A DNA stretch of 64,000 nucleotides from Davidsoniella eucalypti (taxonomy: Eukaryota; Ascomycota; Sordariomycetes; Microascales; Ceratocystidaceae): assembly GCA_004009845.1 (NCBI GenBank), contig RMBW01000008.1, positions 434,001 through 498,000 of the forward strand. The letters are read 5' to 3'. Below the pieces are notes generated by a model. That model did no database searches. It was not told where the DNA came from and saw nothing but the letters and a program-made list of their open reading frames with translations. The position numbers and the translations under genes were made by a program. Position 1 is the stretch's first letter; the number at the start of each line of letters is the position of its first letter. Shown one piece after another: positions 1 through 9,327 of this stretch.

Positions 1-2
1 GG

Positions 3-1392
3 GGACCTGTGAAGGAACTCATACAAGTGGTCAGAACAATTTTTGAACCTGTGATGACATACGCAGCCGCAACTTGGTGGAAACCAGGAGAAAGAGGCAA
101 CATAGAAAGGCAGCTCGACTCGAAAAAGCACTCCGGAAAGCACTACCGGTTGCACTCCCAGCCTACAAAACGACACTATCGGCATTGATCCATATGCTGG
201 CAAACATGTCCCCCGCAGGACTCATAATGGATAATGCAGTCAAGGGAAGCTATTAGATGGTACCAACTGGACGACAAGCATTCACTGCGAGAAATGCGGT
301 ATGGCCCCGGAAGACGGTACCATCTTCCACCCCGAATTGTGGACATGCTGGCATCCCTCCCGGAACCTCCCCCAAGGTACGGATGTAGAAGGACTCCCCA
401 GAACAACTGACAACCGAGTGCGGTGGTCACTGGGCAAGGAAAGGATTTAGCGGCAGAGGCACACTTGAGACACAAGGAAACCTCCCTCCTCCGATATCTG
501 GCTATACACGGATGGCTCCAAAAGCTCGGAGGGATGGATAGGCTTGGGATGGATTGCCGAAAAAGGAGGAACAGCCACCCTGGAGGGATCATACTCGGGA
601 GGCAGATGGAAAGAGGTCATAGACGCAGAAATATTTGCGATACTACATGGACTCAAAGGCCTCACCCCGACACTGACGGACAGGTGCACAAACATCTGGA
701 TCTGCCTCGACAATAGGGCCGCGGTGTCCCGCATAAATGGATCACATAACAAGGCAGGATCCTCACAGGAGGCAATTGACGAGGCCAAGAAGCTTATTCA
801 GACATTGAAAAATGGGCTGATAGGCAGAAAGGTCTACTGCATCTGGACCCCCGGGCACAAGGGAATCAGCGGCAATGAGAGAGCTGATGCACTAGCAAAA
901 GGCTCGGCCAAATGCACTCCGGAACACTCCAGGTGGTTTAGGGAACATAAACAGGCAATGTTCAAGGAATGGTTCTACGAGCAGGCAGCCATCAGAGACA
1001 ACATGGAGAGGCGAGAAATGGGGCTTCCCTCTCCAGGAGAAGTCGCCATACCTGGGGGGACAAGAATCTGTCAAGGACAGGTACTAGCCGCACTCTCTGG
1101 TCATGGTGACTTCAAAGAATATCATGAGAGGTTTGGCCACGAGAACGCCACAATGGAATGCCACAGGTGTGGCAAAGACAGGGAAAGGATCCACATTTGG
1201 ACCTGTCGCAAAAAGCTGAAACCTTGGGGCAGAGTATTCACCAAAAACCTACTCATGACCACGAAAGGTAGAAGAACACTGGCAAAAAAGGCACAAAAAC
1301 AGGCACTCTTCTCTTTCCTTTGTTTTTTATTAGTATTTATATTGGTTTTTCTTTTTCTTTTTCTTTTTTTTTTGGGGGGTTTTTTGCTTTAA
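3..1392 (+). pseudogene. Broken ORF2 (RT thumb, RNase H, CCHC) of LINE A
   Basis: The reading frame begins mid-protein at a position matching about residue 820 of the intact ORF2. It is broken by at least two frameshifts: one near 120-127 (between the IERQLDS segment and the KALRKALP segment), and one near 250, where the conserved REAIRWYQL continues in another frame past a TAG. From about 500 the frame is open to 1392 and shows RNase H motifs YTDGS, DAEIFAIL, CLDN and GNERADALAK, then a CX2CX7HX3C motif (CHRCGKDRERIHIWTC). Beyond about 1310 the frame runs into T-rich UTR-like sequence, so the original stop codon has probably been lost or shifted. Confidence 0.88.
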
Positions 1393-1528
1393 AAGGAGAC
1401 GTAGGTGTTGCTACTGTAAAAGGGATGGATGCCAGACTACTAGGAACATAGAAAATTGGTGCCAGAAAACACGGCCTCGCCCGGAGTCGAAAAGGAGCTC
1501 TTAGATAAATCTCTAGACTATAAATAAA

Positions 1529-1550
1529 ATCATCATCATCATCATCATCA
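1529..1550 (+). repeat. CAT/ATC trinucleotide tail of LINE A
   Basis: About seven ATC units follow the sequence ataaataaa and mark the 3' terminus of LINE A. The AAC tails of R and of the intact LINE occupy the same structural position after an ATAAATA-like motif. Confidence 0.85.
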
Positions 1551-2135
1551 AGGTTGACAAACAACGAGGATTCCTAGGAAAGAATCATGAAGTCTTTGAT
1601 GCCGAGATAGTGGCATTCATGTTGTCCTCGACAACCAAGCAGCATTTGCTTGCCTCTTTCCCGGCTCCGCACCAACAGACTCCAGCCGAGCCCAGATCTT
1701 AGAGTTCCACTCTCTGGTCCGAACTTGTTCGGACGTCGGTGTCGCCATGTCAAAGCTGGACAAGTTACCCCTATCTGGGTTCGACACATTGGAATACCTG
1801 GCAATGAGATAGCAGACATTCTGGCCAAGGAAGACGCTACTTTACCTCCACCACCAAACTTGCCTCCCTCCATTGCTCATGTCAAACGAGCTGCTCGGAG
1901 CCGGCTACAGGAGGAGGAGTACACCGACTGGTGAAAATCCTCTGCCGGACAACTTACAAGGACCTGGGACTTTCTGCAGCCTTCAGGGCGGGCCGGCTAT
2001 TGGCCGCCCGATTACATAATGGAGATTTTGTCGACTACCACCTTCGCCTACACCACGCAAACTTTCCAGATTCATGTTCTTGAGAAAAAGACGGACTCAC
2101 TACACTTCTTCTTTGTAGACATATGCCCTTAACTT
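1551..2135 (+). pseudogene. LINE B: degenerate RNase H / zinc-finger remnant
   Basis: This is a relic of a second, more diverged LINE family, interrupted by LINE A at its 5' side. Fragments in shifting frames resemble RNase H: EVFDAEIVAF near 1588-1617, LDNQAAFACL near 1628-1657, and IWVRHIGIPGNEIADILAKEDA in the open stretch 1650-1934. They are followed by a LINE C-terminal-like segment (FRAGRLLAARLHNGDFVDYHLRL, about 1982-2050). The CCHC motif expected next is destroyed by a stop in SCS*EK. No intact ORF remains. Confidence 0.8.
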
Positions 2136-2195
2136 GTAGGAGGACTAAGAAGATAATTCGCAAGTTATAGGAATCAGGTCTAACATTCAAATCCC

Positions 2196-2310
2196 TGATT
2201 TGATTTGAATATATTTAAAGTCTACCTAAATCACTAAGATCATACGACGCCGGATTGGTTACCGGACAGATATTTAAAGTCCGTTCGACACACTCAATAG
2301 CTGTATATGC
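2196..2310 (+). repeat. Left arm of a long inverted repeat
   Basis: This block (starting TGATTTGATTTGA, with the core CTAAGATCATACGACGCCGG) recurs in inverted orientation at 5540-5661. The two arms are about 80-85 percent alike by eye, with small indels (for example CTCAC inserted in the right arm). They enclose about 3.2 kb that includes the secreted-protein gene. They may be terminal inverted repeats of a DNA element or two independent copies of a short repeat. Confidence 0.8.
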
Positions 2311-2554
2311 GTTTTCACTAAACAACTCAAAATGCGTCTCCCATACAAAATCTCTACGGCGGCCCCACAGCTCTATCAGCTAAACGGCTAAATTTCCCTC
2401 ACCTATTCTAACTAAACTTCAACTTCACGCTCATACAGCTACGTGCAGCTAAGTAAAGAGAAAACCTAGGAGAAAGTTTTCCTCTAGGCAAAATCAACAC
2501 GAGATCTATTTCATGACCGATTTGCATCTCTTTGAACTATTGCTTCTTATTAAT

Positions 2555-2613
2555 GACACTGAATAGCTCCATAAGATAAATGAATTAAAAATAATAAAAA
2601 AAGACACTGAATA
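2555..2613 (+). mobile_element. 37-bp poly(A)-tailed micro-insertion with 11-bp TSD
   Basis: The insert (2566-2602) starts GCTCCATAAGATAAATGAAT and ends in an A-rich tail. It is flanked on both sides by the perfect 11-bp direct repeat GACACTGAATA (2555-2565 and 2603-2613). The same 5' core recurs at 25908 with a different 11-bp duplication. This is the mark of target-primed reverse transcription of only the extreme 3' end of a retroelement. Confidence 0.8.
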
Positions 2614-2761
2614 AAACTGCTAACCTACCAGACCCTAAACTATGTGTATTTTCTGTATCTAGTAAGTCTAACGTTGATTTGGCCTGATGAATTCCAGTGA
2701 TTGGATCAGATGTATGAGTTTTGACCTTTCCAAGTGCCCGGCGCATCAGCATGTTAAGTTA

Positions 2762-3070
2762 TTACCAGTCGGTGTATATGGTGTATAACCTGCTATTTTT
2801 ACGTTACAACTTGTTCACCCTTGAGGGTCTCTCATATAGTCCATAGCTTCTAGGGCTTCCCGACTTGGCAGAGCCGATCTTTGCCTACATGTACATGTAC
2901 AGTTACCCTTGTTGAAAGGCCCGTGGTGTGAAGAAAAAAACAGCTTTGTAGCATTCCGAAAGGAAATCTAAGCTAAGAACACCAATGCTGACTTGGTCCC
3001 AACTGATGCCCGTGCTTTTATATACCTGTAGAATACCTGTAGAATATTTTACCAGTCGGTGTATATGGTG
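2762..3070 (+). repeat. Pair of 22-bp direct repeats
   Basis: An identical 22-bp sequence (beginning TTACCAGTCGGTGTATAT) lies at 2762-2783 and 3049-3070. The second copy is followed by ATATACCG, which makes a short hairpin with the CGGTGTATAT part. No gene is visible between them. Their origin is unknown. Confidence 0.7.
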
Positions 3071-3117
3071 ATATACCGATGGTGCATGAGCACACATACG
3101 TATTGATGGAGACTCCG

Positions 3118-3149
3118 GAGAAGAAGAAGAAGAAGAAGAAGAAGAAGAG
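3118..3149 (+). repeat. GAA microsatellite
   Basis: About ten GAA/AAG units lie roughly 215 bp upstream of the start codon of the secreted-protein gene. Confidence 0.9.
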
Positions 3150-3363
3150 ATAATGTAGAGAAAAAAGACTCAGCTTAGCCTAAGAAACAAGATATAAGTA
3201 TCAGGACATGTCGATTCGTTTGCTAACTATTTCCGATCTTGTTCTCACCACCTTCATCATCGCCCTCACTTCTCTCTCTTTCTCTCTCTCTCAATTTTTG
3301 ATACAGCTTTGTCAACTCTATAATATCACCCCTTCAACTCCTTGTCTTCTCGCCTCTATCACC

Positions 3364-3963
3364 ATGAGATTCTTCAGTGTCCTCTCTCTCTGTGCCCTGG
3401 CCTCCGGCGCTGCTGTTCCTGCTGTAGAGGCTCAGGAGCCCACCAATGAAGTTCACCTGTCTTCTCGTGATGACACCTATGCTGAGGCATCTCGCGTTGC
3501 TCCTTATAATATTGACTATGATGAGACATACTACTTCATGGTGTGCTATCCGGCGACAAACCAGATCAGCTATGACAGATTGACTACTGATATTATCGAG
3601 GAGACCGGTTGCAGCTACGTTGGTCTACTTGTTGGCACTGTTGGCCTCGACTCCTTCAAAGGCACCTACTACAGCGTCCGCAAGGTGGAGGATGGTGGTT
3701 GGAATCTGTATGCATCCACTTATAACATCGATTACACACAGCGGTAAGTATCCTGATTATATACCCTTATAGATTTGAGTACCACAGTATGTAACTAACT
3801 TTATCTTTACAGCCTGGTTTGGGGTGGTCCAACCACTACCGAAAAGATGTCTTATACCCGTCTCAATGATCTCTCCGAAAAATGGATTTCCAGGGCGGGA
3901 AAAACCATTGACGAGGATTATAACGCCTTAACCTACTACAAACATATGATTGCCTACCTGTAA
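3364..3963 (+). CDS. Small secreted protein of unknown function (176 aa, 2 exons)
   Basis: Exons 3364-3743 and 3813-3963 are joined across a 69-bp intron (gtaagt...tttacag, branch site TAACTAAC). The start was chosen because the ATG at 3364 gives a classical signal peptide, MRFFSVLSLCALASGAA, whereas the longer upstream frame is a T/C-rich leader. The mature protein is acidic and tyrosine-rich, with a likely propeptide (AVPAVEAQE...SSRDD) and two cysteines (in FMVCYP and TGCSYVG) that could form one disulfide. I do not recognise the family. Size, signal peptide and location between inverted repeats and dead LINEs fit the general profile of a fungal effector-like protein, but that is inference only. 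The 3' end (…YKHMIAYL) is in frame with the second exon. Confidence 0.75.
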
Positions 3964-5022
3964 AGCATACATGGCAACTGCTTGTGTAGCACTGGGTGGT
4001 GCCACATGGGCATTTCTATCTCTAGATTAGCATTCATCATAGCATATAGTCTGTCTCTGTGCTCTTCATAGTTTTGCATTTTTTCTCTCATGGCCTAGTC
4101 GTCTAGTCAAGTTTGAAATTCCCCGAGGTTTTGAGTCGTGTTTATTTGGCTCAAATTATGTTTTGTTGTCGTTTTTGGTTTATGTATATATTAAATTGGC
4201 TTGATACAGTATAGGCATCTTTAGATCGCCTTACCGGAATTGGGAATATACATTAATACTAAATGTTGAAGTTATGTATCGGGATTTATATCTCGATACT
4301 GACTTTTACGATAATTCACCACTCTTAAGTCACATACTTGTCCATATAATGAAGTTGGTCTTGAAGGAAATCTTATTGAGATCGCCATCTAACTATTTAC
4401 TATGCTATGATGGATATTTAAACTTGGAAGTTTTCAATGTGTCGAGTTGTTGTAGGTATCATCCCCCCTTTGCTGTACACTGGAGTTCCAATAGTTTTCA
4501 TCTACCTGTTGCTAGGCTTTGATATGTTGATTTATATAGATTATCATATTGTTGTGAATGAAACAAATATAGTAGTATACATTTTTGAGCGAATATTATT
4601 CCGGAGCTCATACCAGCAACCGAACTGATCTTTTGGGGGCTTTTCTGCATCGTTCAGTTCTGTGATAACATGAAGAAGAACGTGATTATTAAAAGATCTT
4701 TCTTTAGTAAATATTTTTTGAAAGATTGTAGCAATTGTAAATAGTACTGTCTGAGAGATTGTCGCATTTTAGTGAATCTCGATAAGTTTTTTTGTTGAGG
4801 CTAGTCAAATCATGTTGATTCAAATTCTTGAGCATCGCTGACACTTGGCGCTGATCACTCAAGTTGCCAGATAAAAAGACATCCTCAATTCAATTGAATG
4901 GTAGTTCTGGAGGAAATGGGGTCCAGATTGGCCAATCAATCAAAATAATTGAAGAAGTCCAGGTGAAGACTTATCAAGAAGTAACAAAGAATAGAATACA
5001 AAGAGAACTAGTTACTATTTCC
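3964..5022. other. Non-coding interval after the secreted-protein gene
   Basis: A/T-rich sequence with short ORFs only. The stretch 4864-5010 reads as an open frame (…IKIIEEVQVKTYQEVTKN…) that runs into repeat R and matches nothing I recognise. Confidence 0.5.
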
Positions 5023-5463
5023 AACCTTCCCTCCGTCCAAAGACAAAATTTTACCCTTCGTCGTGGGGTTTTAAGAGCGACCAGCACATATTTCCAATGC
5101 TGCTGTCCATTCTTGTTTTGACATCTATCGTCTTTGATGCACCGTTTTGTGAGGCCTTGAGCCGGACTTTTCCCCTCTCGAGGGGTGTTCTCGCCAGCAA
5201 CCGATCGCCGGTCTCCTGAGTCTCATCACACTCACCTCAGGGAGCCACACTCACACACGGCGGGCAGCCTTTTTTGAAGGTTCCGGATGCCCGGCCTCGG
5301 GGCCGGACCGGGAATCTTGTTGTTTTGCTTCATCTATTGCACACTTTATTATAGCCAATTTTTTCTTTCTTACGCCACAATCAACCAGCCTCTTGGAGGC
5401 TCACTGAATAGTGGATGGTAGGCTGGTTTTGTGGGTCTGTCTTTTTGGGAATGGTTTTGTGGA
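5023..5463 (+). repeat. Degraded copy of repeat R
   Basis: This is a diverged copy, in opposite orientation, of the R element at 8291-9046. Shared landmarks in the same order are GTCCAAAGAC, TTCGTCGTGGG, AAGAGCGACCAGCACATAT, GCTGCTGTCCATTCTT, GAGGCCTTGAGCC, TGAAGGTTCCGGA, CCAGCCTCTTGGAGGC and GGGAATGGTTT. It lacks about 50 bp near the 5' end and has lost the LINE-like 3' end and AAC tail. It has no coding potential. Confidence 0.85.
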
Positions 5464-5539
5464 GGCACTGTTTTGCTTTGTTTTTTTATTTGTTCTTGTT
5501 GCTCTTAGTGGAGGTATGGACCGCTCTTCGGAGCTACGG

Positions 5540-5661
5540 CGAACATACAAAGCTATTGAGTTCTAGCGGAGGACCTTAAATATCTGCCCGGTAACCGATC
5601 CGGCGTCGTATGATCTTAGTGAGTGATTTAGGTACACGTTAAATATAATCAAATCAAATCA
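5540..5661 (-). repeat. Right arm of the long inverted repeat
   Basis: This is the inverted partner of 2196-2310. Reading the minus strand gives TGATTTGATTTGA, then CTAAGATCATACGACGCCGG, then CAGATATTTAA and ACTCAATAGCT, in the same order as the left arm. It follows closely after repeat R. Confidence 0.8.
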
Positions 5662-6097
5662 TCCTATTTCGCTTTGTCGTCATTTTACCCCAAACCCTAG
5701 GATGTCCCCTACTACAAACCAGAAACTACACGTGAATCTGAGTACGACAATCAGTAACTTTTAAGCTGAAGAGATACCCCGGCAACATACACACAGAGAT
5801 GTACTGTACGTCACAGCACCATGTTTGATTTGTAACTTTTACTGCTGCTTTGTCGCTGTAGTCGCGCTTATCTCGCACGGAGTTTAAGACTTGTTGAACT
5901 CTAGCCTACAGCAACGATTGCTTCTACTATTATGGATACAGTGTCCTGGTTGCAATAGCTGCTTAGCATTCATTTTGCCATTGTTGTCTGTCTATTCCAG
6001 TTATCGCGTTGTTGCGTGTCTTACAATCAACCTCACATTATCCTTTTTTCTTTTTTTCTTTCATTGATACAAATAAGTGAGCGCCGATTCGCTCAAA

Positions 6098-7969
6098 ATG
6101 CAATCTCGCACGCAGCCCTTTCCAGAAGTTGAGGCTATCTCACCAGAACCGACATCTCATCTTGGCCAGGAGCCAAGCGCGTATACAAGCGAGCAGACGT
6201 CGCGCCAGCTGCCTTCTTTAGCGCTAGATACAGGATCCTTGACGCGCCGTCGACGGTCTAACGGTTCGACATCGACATCGTCACCGCACGGGTCTCCCTT
6301 CACGCCAGCTTTACGGCGCCGTGCTGCTACTTTTCGTACGGTTTCGGACTACGATGAATTTGACCTTAATCGGCCGGGCTGGGAACCTGGTGCCGAGCCT
6401 GGATTTGACCCGTCCAAGCCAGATGGTGGCCATTCATCCATCCCGGCACTGAGTGCGCCGTGCGATATCTCAGTCGTCGACTTCTCACAAGATCGCATCA
6501 CACGCCAGACATTCCAAAATGACACTTTTATCCAATTTCTAAAGAAGCCACAGCCGACATGGAGCAAATGTCGCTGGATAAATGTCAACGGCTTGTCCTG
6601 GGATGTCATCCAGGCCATTGGCTCGGCAAAGGGACTTCACAAGCTAGCTCTGGAGGATATCATGGATCTAAAGAATAGGCCAAAGGCAGAGTGGTATCCC
6701 AGCCATGCTTTTGTGATTCTGACTCTCCAGAAGCTTGTTCATCTAGTTGATAACGGCGACAGCGAATCAAGCTCAAGTTCAGACTCAGACTCAGATACCG
6801 CAACCGATGGTGGCTCCACGTGGTCGAAAAAGATCAAACGCCCGTTTCGTATAGGAAGGAAATCCAAGACTCCTAAGCCGGTCTTGCCGTCACACATGGC
6901 TTCTCTTCCGTCCAAAGCTACTACTACGGTTCGGGCAGATGGCGCCAGTCGATCTGCTATCAGCAAAACTCTACAACAATACCACGCCTCGCCAAACGAA
7001 GCACGTACAGAGTTTATGGAGAAATACTCGTCATTGGCTGATCGCTCCCTTGCCGTATCAGCAGAGCAGGTTTCCATATTTCTTACATCAGATAATACTA
7101 TCATCACGTTTTTTGAGGTGTCTGCCGATGATATAGAGCGGCCAATCATAAAACGGTTGGCGGCTCCCGGAACCATGCTTCGCCAGCTGTGCGATGCGTC
7201 TATGATTATGCAGGCAGTCATCGATGCTATCATTGATCTAGCTATCCCTCTGACTACCGTATACAGCGATGTCCTTGGTGATCTCGAGCTAGACGTTCTT
7301 ACCAACCCATCAATCCGGCTTAGTCGGGCACTGTATATCATCATCTCTGAAATGAACAAGATGCTCAGTTTCATACTCCCAATTGACAACATAATCAATG
7401 TGTTACGGGATCACAAAGCAGATGTTCCACAACATGACAAGTCGGAGAGTTTAAGGGATCCTAACACGGGTATCATAATAACTTCAAACACAGCGACTTA
7501 CCTTGGTGATGTACTCGATCACTGCGTGATTGCAACCGAGTCCATGCAACAAATACGGCAATCTGCTCACAATCTAATCGATCTGATCTTCAACGTCACT
7601 TCAGCAAACCAAAACGAAAGCATGAAACAGCTCACTGCCATCACCATCATCTTTCTGCCACTCACATTCATTACTGGATTCTTTGGACAGAACTTTGATC
7701 CATTCCCAGAACTAGCTAGAGGAATAAGCTATTTGTAAGTATCCAACTCTCATTCACTTCTATGAGCATAAACAGAATCTAACAATCTCAATAGCTGGAA
7801 AGTATCTGTGCCAACTGTGTGTGCAACGGTCATGCTCATCATGTTCACACGCATCAGAGACTACTTCACAACTCTGTATCAGCGGAGAAGAATCTGGTGG
7901 ATGCGTAAAGTTAAGCTTCGAAGAAAGCAGAAACGACAGGAACGTCGTCGAATGCGTGAAGGGCGTTAG
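6098..7969 (+). CDS. CorA-family divalent-cation transporter (603 aa, 2 exons)
   Basis: This predicted membrane protein should move Mg2+ or another divalent cation; cell location is unknown. Exon 1 (6098-7734) and exon 2 (7795-7969) are separated by a 60-bp intron. The ATG at 6098 is the first ATG in this frame near the ORF start. A long Ser-rich cytosolic N-terminus (about 1-120, with an acidic Ser/Asp run near 220-240) precedes the CorA domain. The C-terminus has the two CorA helices, TM1 (LTAITIIFLPLTFITGFFG, about 511-530) and TM2 (about 547-567, after the intron), then a very basic tail rich in RRRK. The signature after TM1 is GQNF rather than the canonical GMN, so selectivity may differ from that of classical Mg2+ CorA/ALR proteins. 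Confidence 0.88.
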
Positions 7970-8207
7970 CAAGGTTTTTTGATAATGTTTATTCTATATG
8001 TTTATACCGAAATGATAGCATATATTCATAGAAACTAAAAAGTAATTCTTCAGGGACATAAATTCCTTGATATAGTTTACACAAGAAATCAGTATGTGTA
8101 CTCCCCATCATGAGCTACAAAGTATGTTCAGAGAGATTATAAAATATAAAATAAAATAAAAGGATAGGCTCCAATGAATTCTCTATGAGAGTTGATGGAA
8201 GAGAGTT

Positions 8208-8278
8208 GCAACGTCCGGGAGTCGAACCCGGACCCTTCGCTTGGAAGGCGAAGATCCTAACCGCTAGACCAACGTTGC
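8208..8278 (-). tRNA. tRNA-Gly (anticodon UCC)
   Basis: A 71-nt cloverleaf on the minus strand. The acceptor stem is GCAACGT/ACGTTGC, the D arm contains TGGTCTAGCGGTTAGGA (A box), and the anticodon arm is TTCGC-CTTCCAA-GCGAA, giving anticodon TCC (reads GGA). The T arm is CCGGG-TTCGACT-CCCGG (B box). There is no intron. The 5' end of the gene (8278) overlaps by 2 nt the direct repeat bordering the retroelement array, so two retroelements now replace its native upstream flank beyond about 12 bp. Confidence 0.95.
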
Positions 8279-8289
8279 TAAGTAGTTTT

Positions 8290-8290
<1 letters not shown>
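8277..8290. repeat. Left copy of target-site duplication
   Basis: GCTAAGTAGTTTTT is repeated exactly at 14933-14946 on the far side of the retroelement array. The 11-bp core AAGTAGTTTTT (8280-8290) also occurs at 9047-9057, between R and the LINE. Confidence 0.88.
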
Positions 8291-8321
<31 letters not shown>

Positions 8322-9046
8322 ATATTTATTCTCTTCCTAAACTATTACGAGTGGATTTTCGAGTCCGGTCGTGCCGATTTTTCTGTCTCCGGTATATCTT
8401 ATCCACTTCCACCCGTATCCTAGTCCGGGTCCGGACTACCCTCCCGGGCTCCATAGGACGCCTTCATGGATACCCCCTGTAACTTCGAAACATCCTCAAA
8501 CCATTCCCCAAAAAAAAGACCCACATCATCCAAGCCCTAAGTGGGGCTACCATCCACGTAATCAGGTGACCGCACCATCCGACGCGCCTCCAAGAGGCTG
8601 GTGATCGAGTGTCGAGAGAAGCAAAAAATTGGCGTAGTCGAGTCGGGTGCGATGGTAGAGGCACAGCGACAAGACTCCCGCGCCGCGGGTTGGGCTTCCG
8701 GAACCTTCAAAAATAGGTTGCCCTTCGAGTATGAGTGTGTCTCCCTGAGCTTTGTAGTGTGTAGTGACTCGGGAGACCAGCGATCGCGTGAGTGTGGCGA
8801 AAAGGGGGGGCGATTGTTGGTGAGAACATCTCTCGAGAGAGGAAAAAGTCGGGCTCAAGGCCTCATACTCGATGCATCAATAAAGACAAGTGTCTAAAAA
8901 GATAAAAAGAATGGACAGCAGCATCGGGAATATGTGCTGGTCGCTCTTGAAAACCCACGACGAAGGGGAAAAATTCGTCTTTGGACAAAGGGGGAGGTAA
9001 CTTGAACTCAAAGTTACCCCCCCGAGGGTTGTAGGAGGGAAGGTTG
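8291..9046 (-). mobile_element. R element: non-autonomous retroelement with LINE-like 3' tail
   Basis: A 756-bp minus-strand element with no convincing ORF. Its 3' end, next to the tRNA, is an AAC repeat (GTT units at 8292-8321 on the plus strand) preceded by GAATAAATA. The last 100-odd bases share CAGAAAAATCG and CGGACTCGAAAAT with the 3' UTR of the intact LINE just upstream. A second, degraded copy is at 5023-5463. Each side is bordered by AAGTAGTTTTT. The likely interpretation is a SINE-like or LINE-derived passenger mobilised by the LINE machinery. No pol III promoter was established. Confidence 0.78.
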
Positions 9047-9057
9047 AAGTAGTTTTT
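9047..9057. repeat. Middle copy of the 11-bp target duplication
   Basis: AAGTAGTTTTT lies between the 5' end of R and the AAC tail of the LINE. With the copies at 8280-8290 and 14936-14946 it makes three copies bordering two elements, as expected if two insertions used the same target. Confidence 0.85.
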
Positions 9058-9327
9058 TGTTGTTGTTGTTGTTGTTGTTGTTCTATTTATCCTCTTGGAT
9101 CTACATAGTTTTTAGCTAATACCATTTTCGAGTCCGAGCATTTACAAACACAGGGTCAACCCACTGAGTACATGTATCTCGATTTTTCTGAGCACCATTT
9201 TCTTCTTCCTCACGCCTGATATGAAAGACCGAGCTCTATCCAGTTACCTGGCGTCCGCTCCCGGGCTTCATGTCCCTCACATCCTCATCCTTCCCCACCC
9301 CTGTATAAAGTTTTCCATCAGAAGGTC

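Larger units (their letters stand above)
1..1550 (+). mobile_element. LINE A: decayed Tad-like non-LTR retrotransposon, 3' part
   Basis: This is the 3' portion of a non-LTR retrotransposon whose 5' part lies before the window. It encodes the end of the reverse-transcriptase ORF, an RNase H domain and a CCHC motif, followed by a 3' UTR and a CAT-repeat tail at 1529-1550. The protein is clearly related to ORF2 of the intact LINE at 9328-13212 (shared stretches such as QAAIRDN and LAALSGHGDFK), but it belongs to a diverged copy or subfamily: its tail is ATC/CAT rather than AAC. It has inserted into an older LINE remnant that resumes right after the tail. Frameshifts show it is dead. Confidence 0.9.

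Noticed and set aside
3208..3363. Longer start for the secreted-protein gene
   Set aside because: The extra 52 codons come from a T/C-rich leader; the ATG at 3364 gives a textbook signal peptide.
4864..5121. 85-codon frame before repeat R
   Set aside because: It runs into R, which is non-coding elsewhere, and has no recognisable domain.
8292..9082. The GTT arrays as a CRISPR-like or satellite array
   Set aside because: They are pure trinucleotide runs located exactly at the 3' ends of two retroelements, so they are element tails.
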